A stretch of 17,165 nt of DNA from positions 1-17,165 of the forward strand of contig JALQTL010000241.1 in assembly GCA_023260935.1 (NCBI GenBank), given 5' to 3'. Below the pieces are notes generated by a model. It saw only the letters and a list, made by a program, of their open reading frames with translations. It was not told the origin of the DNA and searched no databases. Below are positions 14,658 through 17,165 of this stretch, one piece after another (the first letter of the stretch is position 1; each line of letters starts with the position of its first letter). The position numbers and the translations under genes were made by a program. Source of the DNA: Paracoccaceae bacterium (GTDB taxonomy: Bacteria > Pseudomonadota > Alphaproteobacteria > Rhodobacterales > Rhodobacteraceae).

Positions 14658-15464
14658 ATGTCGCTTTCCATCGCCGGCAAGACCGCCATCGTCACGGGTG
14701 CGGCCAAGGGCATCGGTCTGGCGGTCGCCCGCCATTTTCAGGCCAAGGGTGCGAATGTCATGTTCGCAGATATCGACGAATCCGGGCTGGAAGCCGCGGT
14801 GGGGGAAGAGGCGCGCTCTGAAGGTGCGGTGCGCATGTTTGCCGGCGATTTGCGCGAAAAGCTGACGCTGGCCAACCTTCTGTCGGCCACGCTGGATGCC
14901 TTTGACCGGGTAGATATCCTTGTCAATGCCAGCCGCCGCTGGGCTGTGTCAGACGCTCTGAGCGCGGATGACGATGCGGTGGAAACCCTGTGGCGCGAGA
15001 ATGTGATGACGAGCCTGCGCCTGTCGCAGATGACCGCGCGGCGTATGATCATGCAGGCCGAAAAGTCCGGGGCCGAGGGGATGATCGGGTCCATCGTCAA
15101 TGTCTCTTCGGTGGCGTCCTCGCGCAGCCAGCCCGACCTTCTGGGGTATTCCATGGCGGCGGCGGCTGTTGACCAGATGACCCGTTCTCTGGCGCTTGCC
15201 CTTGCACCAAAGGGGATCCGGGTGAATGCGGTCAGCATCGGTTCGGTGATGAGCGCCAGCCTGCAGGTCGCGCTGAAGGAAGAGCCAGACTGGCGTGACG
15301 CCATCATCAAGGGCACGCCCTTTGGCCGTATCGCTTCGCCCGACGAGCTGGTGGAAACGGTGCAGTTCCTTGCCTCGGACGCGCCGTCATTCATGACGGG
15401 CCAGATCCTGACGATCGACGGCGGGCGCAGCATGCTCGACAGCGTGACTGTCCCGGCCTACTGA
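14658..15464 (+). CDS. Short-chain dehydrogenase/reductase (SDR) family protein lacking the catalytic lysine
   Basis: This 268-residue protein has a Rossmann fold of the classical SDR type: TGAAKGIG near the N-terminus (cofactor), an acidic ADID after strand 2 that would favour NAD(H), VNAS in place of the usual NNAG, VNVSSVASS with the catalytic-position serine S151, and a C-terminal MTGQILTIDGG. The active-site tyrosine is present (Y164), but the YxxxK lysine is replaced: the sequence reads YSMAA, so residue 168 is alanine. The enzyme may be inactive, use another residue, or bind rather than convert its ligand. It starts 17 bases after the methyltransferase stop, so they are probably co-transcribed; its stop is 6 bases from a convergent gene. 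Confidence 0.88.
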   Translation: MSLSIAGKTAIVTGAAKGIGLAVARHFQAKGANVMFADIDESGLEAAVGEEARSEGAVRMFAGDLREKLTLANLLSATLDAFDRVDILVNASRRWAVSDALSADDDAVETLWRENVMTSLRLSQMTARRMIMQAEKSGAEGMIGSIVNVSSVASSRSQPDLLGYSMAAAAVDQMTRSLALALAPKGIRVNAVSIGSVMSASLQVALKEEPDWRDAIIKGTPFGRIASPDELVETVQFLASDAPSFMTGQILTIDGGRSMLDSVTVPAY

Positions 15465-15470
15465 CGCGGG

Positions 15471-15863
15471 CTATTCCGGGTATTGTGCCTTGCACGCGGC
15501 GATTGCGGGCTGTGCTTCGCGGGCCAGACTTGCGCGCTTGCGCTTCAGCGAAGCCAGCTTTGCGGCCTCATCTTCCAGATTGATGGCCTTGGGGCGGGTC
15601 ACGATTTCTTCCACCTCGTCCCGGCACATCGTGGGGCGGGGGGGTGCCCCCTCTTCTGCCGCGGGTTCGTAGCACCGGACCCAGCGAGAGTGGTAGATGG
15701 TGATCTCCTCCAGCGCATATCCCCGCTTCAGGTTGCCTTCGGTTTCGGCGATCAGCCGGTCAACCACGCGCAGATCGCGGGTTTCGCGCTGGATGCAGCG
15801 TTCCTGCGGCGTGCCGCAGGCGGCAAGGCCCAGAAACAGGAAAAGAATGGCGCGGCGTGGCAT
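15471..15863 (-). CDS. Small putative lipoprotein with four extra cysteines
   Basis: This 130-residue protein begins with MPRR and a hydrophobic stretch ending in LAAC (C16), a clear lipoprotein signal, so the mature protein is probably anchored to a periplasmic membrane face. Four more cysteines (C23, C64, C80, C124) could form two disulfides. The middle is helical and charged, with a Lys/Arg-rich stretch near 105-115. I do not recognise a functional family. The ATG at 15863 is preceded on its strand by GGGGG; the frame is open much further upstream, but no other start yields a signal peptide so directly. A TATATT at 15889-15894 (minus strand) could be its -10 element. Its stop is 6 bases from the convergent SDR stop. 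Confidence 0.75.
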   Translation of the reverse strand: MPRRAILFLFLGLAACGTPQERCIQRETRDLRVVDRLIAETEGNLKRGYALEEITIYHSRWVRCYEPAAEEGAPPRPTMCRDEVEEIVTRPKAINLEDEAAKLASLKRKRASLAREAQPAIAACKAQYPE

Positions 15864-15973
15864 CGGACCCCCGAATTGCTCTTCCCCCAATATACCCCGG
15901 ATTCGGGAAATTGCCATGTTGGCGCGCGGGTTCGGCAATGCTAGGCAAGGGGCACGCAGCTGAGGAGAGCGCC

Positions 15974-16837
15974 ATGACCCCCGATCCGTTCGATGACCGC
16001 AAGGCCCGTGCTGCCGCATGGTTTCGGCAGCTGCGTGACCGGATCGTCGCGGCTTTCGAGGCGCTGGAGGACAGTCACGGAACGGGCAAACCGGGCCGTT
16101 TCGAGGTGACGCCAACCACGCGCGCCGATGGCGGCGGCGGGCTGATGAGCGTGATGCGCGGCGGGAGGGTGTTTGAAAAAGTGGGCGTCAACGTGTCCGA
16201 AGTGCATGGCACCCTGGGAGAGAGGGCACAAAAGGCCATGGCAGCGCGCGGCGTGCCGGGGATGGACCGCGACCCGCGCTTCTGGGCCAGCGGGATTTCT
16301 CTGGTGGCCCATATGCAGAACCCCCATTGCCCGGCTGTCCACATGAATACCCGCATGTTCTGGACGCCGAACGCCGCCTGGTTCGGCGGCGGGGCTGACC
16401 TGAACCCCGCGCTCGAATACCCCGAGGATACGGCGCATTTTCATGCGGAAATGCAGCGGGCTTGCGATGCGCATGACCCGGGCTATTACCCGCGGTTCAA
16501 GGCATGGGCGGATGAGTATTTCTTTGTTCCGCACCGCGGCCGTGCCCGCGGGGTGGGTGGCATTTTCTACGATGATCTGAACACCGGCGACTGGGAGGCG
16601 GATTTCGCCTTTACCCAAAGCGTCGGCGCGGCCTTCCTGCCCGCCTTCCTGCCCGTCACCGAACGCCGTATTGCCAGCCCCTGGACCGAGGCAGACCGTG
16701 AAGCGCAACTGGTGCATCGCGGTCTTTATGCCGAATACAACCTTGTCTATGACCGGGGCACCAAGTTCGGTCTTGAGACGGGCCATGACGCCAACGCGGT
16801 GCTGATGAGCCTGCCGCCAATTGCGAAATGGACATAG
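15974..16837 (+). CDS. hemF: Oxygen-dependent coproporphyrinogen III oxidase
   Basis: This 287-residue soluble enzyme carries out the oxygen-dependent oxidative decarboxylation of coproporphyrinogen III to protoporphyrinogen IX in heme synthesis. Family blocks in order: GRFEVTPTTRADGGGG (residues 41-56), FEKVGVNVSEVHG (67-79), ISLVAHMQNPHCPAVHMNTR (108-127), WFGGGADLNP, GVGGIFYDDL and YNLVYDRGTKFGLETGHDANAVLMSLPP near the end. It stops directly after IAKWT, shorter at the C-terminus than the 299-residue E. coli form. The start is supported by GAGGAGAG (15962-15969). Heme made here would serve the cytochromes of the oxidase upstream, but no shared regulation is visible. Confidence 0.95.
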   Translation: MTPDPFDDRKARAAAWFRQLRDRIVAAFEALEDSHGTGKPGRFEVTPTTRADGGGGLMSVMRGGRVFEKVGVNVSEVHGTLGERAQKAMAARGVPGMDRDPRFWASGISLVAHMQNPHCPAVHMNTRMFWTPNAAWFGGGADLNPALEYPEDTAHFHAEMQRACDAHDPGYYPRFKAWADEYFFVPHRGRARGVGGIFYDDLNTGDWEADFAFTQSVGAAFLPAFLPVTERRIASPWTEADREAQLVHRGLYAEYNLVYDRGTKFGLETGHDANAVLMSLPPIAKWT

Positions 16838-16896
16838 GGCCACCCTACGGCCGGGATCCGGCCCGAGCGTGGCATTTCTAACGAAAGGGCAAGGGA

Positions 16897-17165
16897 ATGG
16901 CCGATATCGTGGTGAACGCGGCCTATGGCAGCGTGGTGGAAGATGACGAGGATGGTTTCCTCTTCATCGGTTTCGCCGAGGGAGAGGATGAGGATGAGCC
17001 CTATGTCCTCTTCCGCCAGCCGCTGACCGGCGGACCCGTGTGGTTTGAGGTGGGCGACGAATCACTGGGTGCCGAAAACGCTGTTGAAAAGGTGACGCGT
17101 ACCACCGAAGGTATCGAGATACACATCGCCGCCGACGCCGTGGCCAAGATCGGCTGGGCCCATGT
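16897..17165 (+). CDS. Acidic protein of unknown function, N-terminal part (runs off the window)
   Basis: An open frame of 89 codons without a stop reaches the end of the window. The start MADIVVNAAYGSVVEDDEDG is preceded by AAAGGG and AAGGG (16885-16894). The visible part is rich in Asp and Glu (a cluster GEDEDE near residue 30) with beta-type stretches such as YVLFRQPL, PVWFEVGDE and GIEIHIAADAV. There is no signal peptide or membrane segment, and I do not recognise the family. It lies 59 bases after hemF; a small palindromic hairpin GGCCGG/CCGGCC (16849-16854 with 16858-16863) without a T-run lies between them. Confidence 0.65.
   Translation, partial: MADIVVNAAYGSVVEDDEDGFLFIGFAEGEDEDEPYVLFRQPLTGGPVWFEVGDESLGAENAVEKVTRTTEGIEIHIAADAVAKIGWAH

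Noticed and set aside
1..17165. CRISPR arrays, tRNA or rRNA genes, insertion sequences, integrases
   Set aside because: I found no regularly spaced repeats, cloverleaf-type sequence, rRNA-like stretch, transposase or integrase in any part of the window.

Overview
The window is GC-rich DNA from an alphaproteobacterium, most likely a member of the Rhodobacterales (Rhodobacter/Paracoccaceae type). The evidence is the gene order ccoNOQP then ccoGHIS, FNR (FnrL)-type boxes, and a HemF, a ClpS and a D,D-carboxypeptidase with a SPOR tail that all look alphaproteobacterial. This placement comes from protein character and synteny, not from a database search.

Layout. (1) 1-2057: the 3' end of ccoN, then ccoO, ccoQ and ccoP, which encode the cbb3-type cytochrome c oxidase, followed by a terminator at about 2080-2115. 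(2) 2058-2506: a 449-base gap without a convincing gene. It holds an FNR-type box (2164-2177), a well-placed -10 element and, about 80 bases further on, a strong inverted repeat followed by a T-run. Together these look like a short, oxygen-regulated RNA gene. A separate sigma70-type promoter (2359-2387) follows. (3) 2507-5251: a two-gene cassette, a 106-residue acidic protein of unknown function and a 783-residue metzincin-like metalloprotease, closed by a strong terminator (5273-5300). (4) 5372-9701: a second FNR-type box and the oxidase assembly operon ccoG-ccoH-ccoI-ccoS (copper reduction, assembly factor, copper-exporting ATPase, small membrane factor). (5) 9716-13143, minus strand: a fumarylacetoacetate-hydrolase-family enzyme, a D-Ala-D-Ala carboxypeptidase with a C-terminal SPOR domain, and a HAD hydrolase. 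(6) 13308-15464, plus strand: clpS, an RsmC-like rRNA methyltransferase and a short-chain dehydrogenase that lacks the catalytic lysine. (7) 15471-15863, minus strand: a small cysteine-containing lipoprotein. (8) 15974-17165, plus strand: hemF (oxygen-dependent coproporphyrinogen oxidase) and the start of a small acidic protein that runs off the window.

How it fits together. The left half is a micro-oxic respiration module: ccoNOQP makes the high-affinity oxidase and ccoGHIS supplies copper and assembly factors, with FNR-type control visible in front of ccoG. In related genomes these two operons usually sit side by side. Here they are separated by about 3.3 kb holding the candidate FNR-driven RNA and the metalloprotease cassette, which are the most interesting parts of the window. 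The right half is housekeeping: cell wall, proteolysis adaptor, rRNA modification and heme synthesis.
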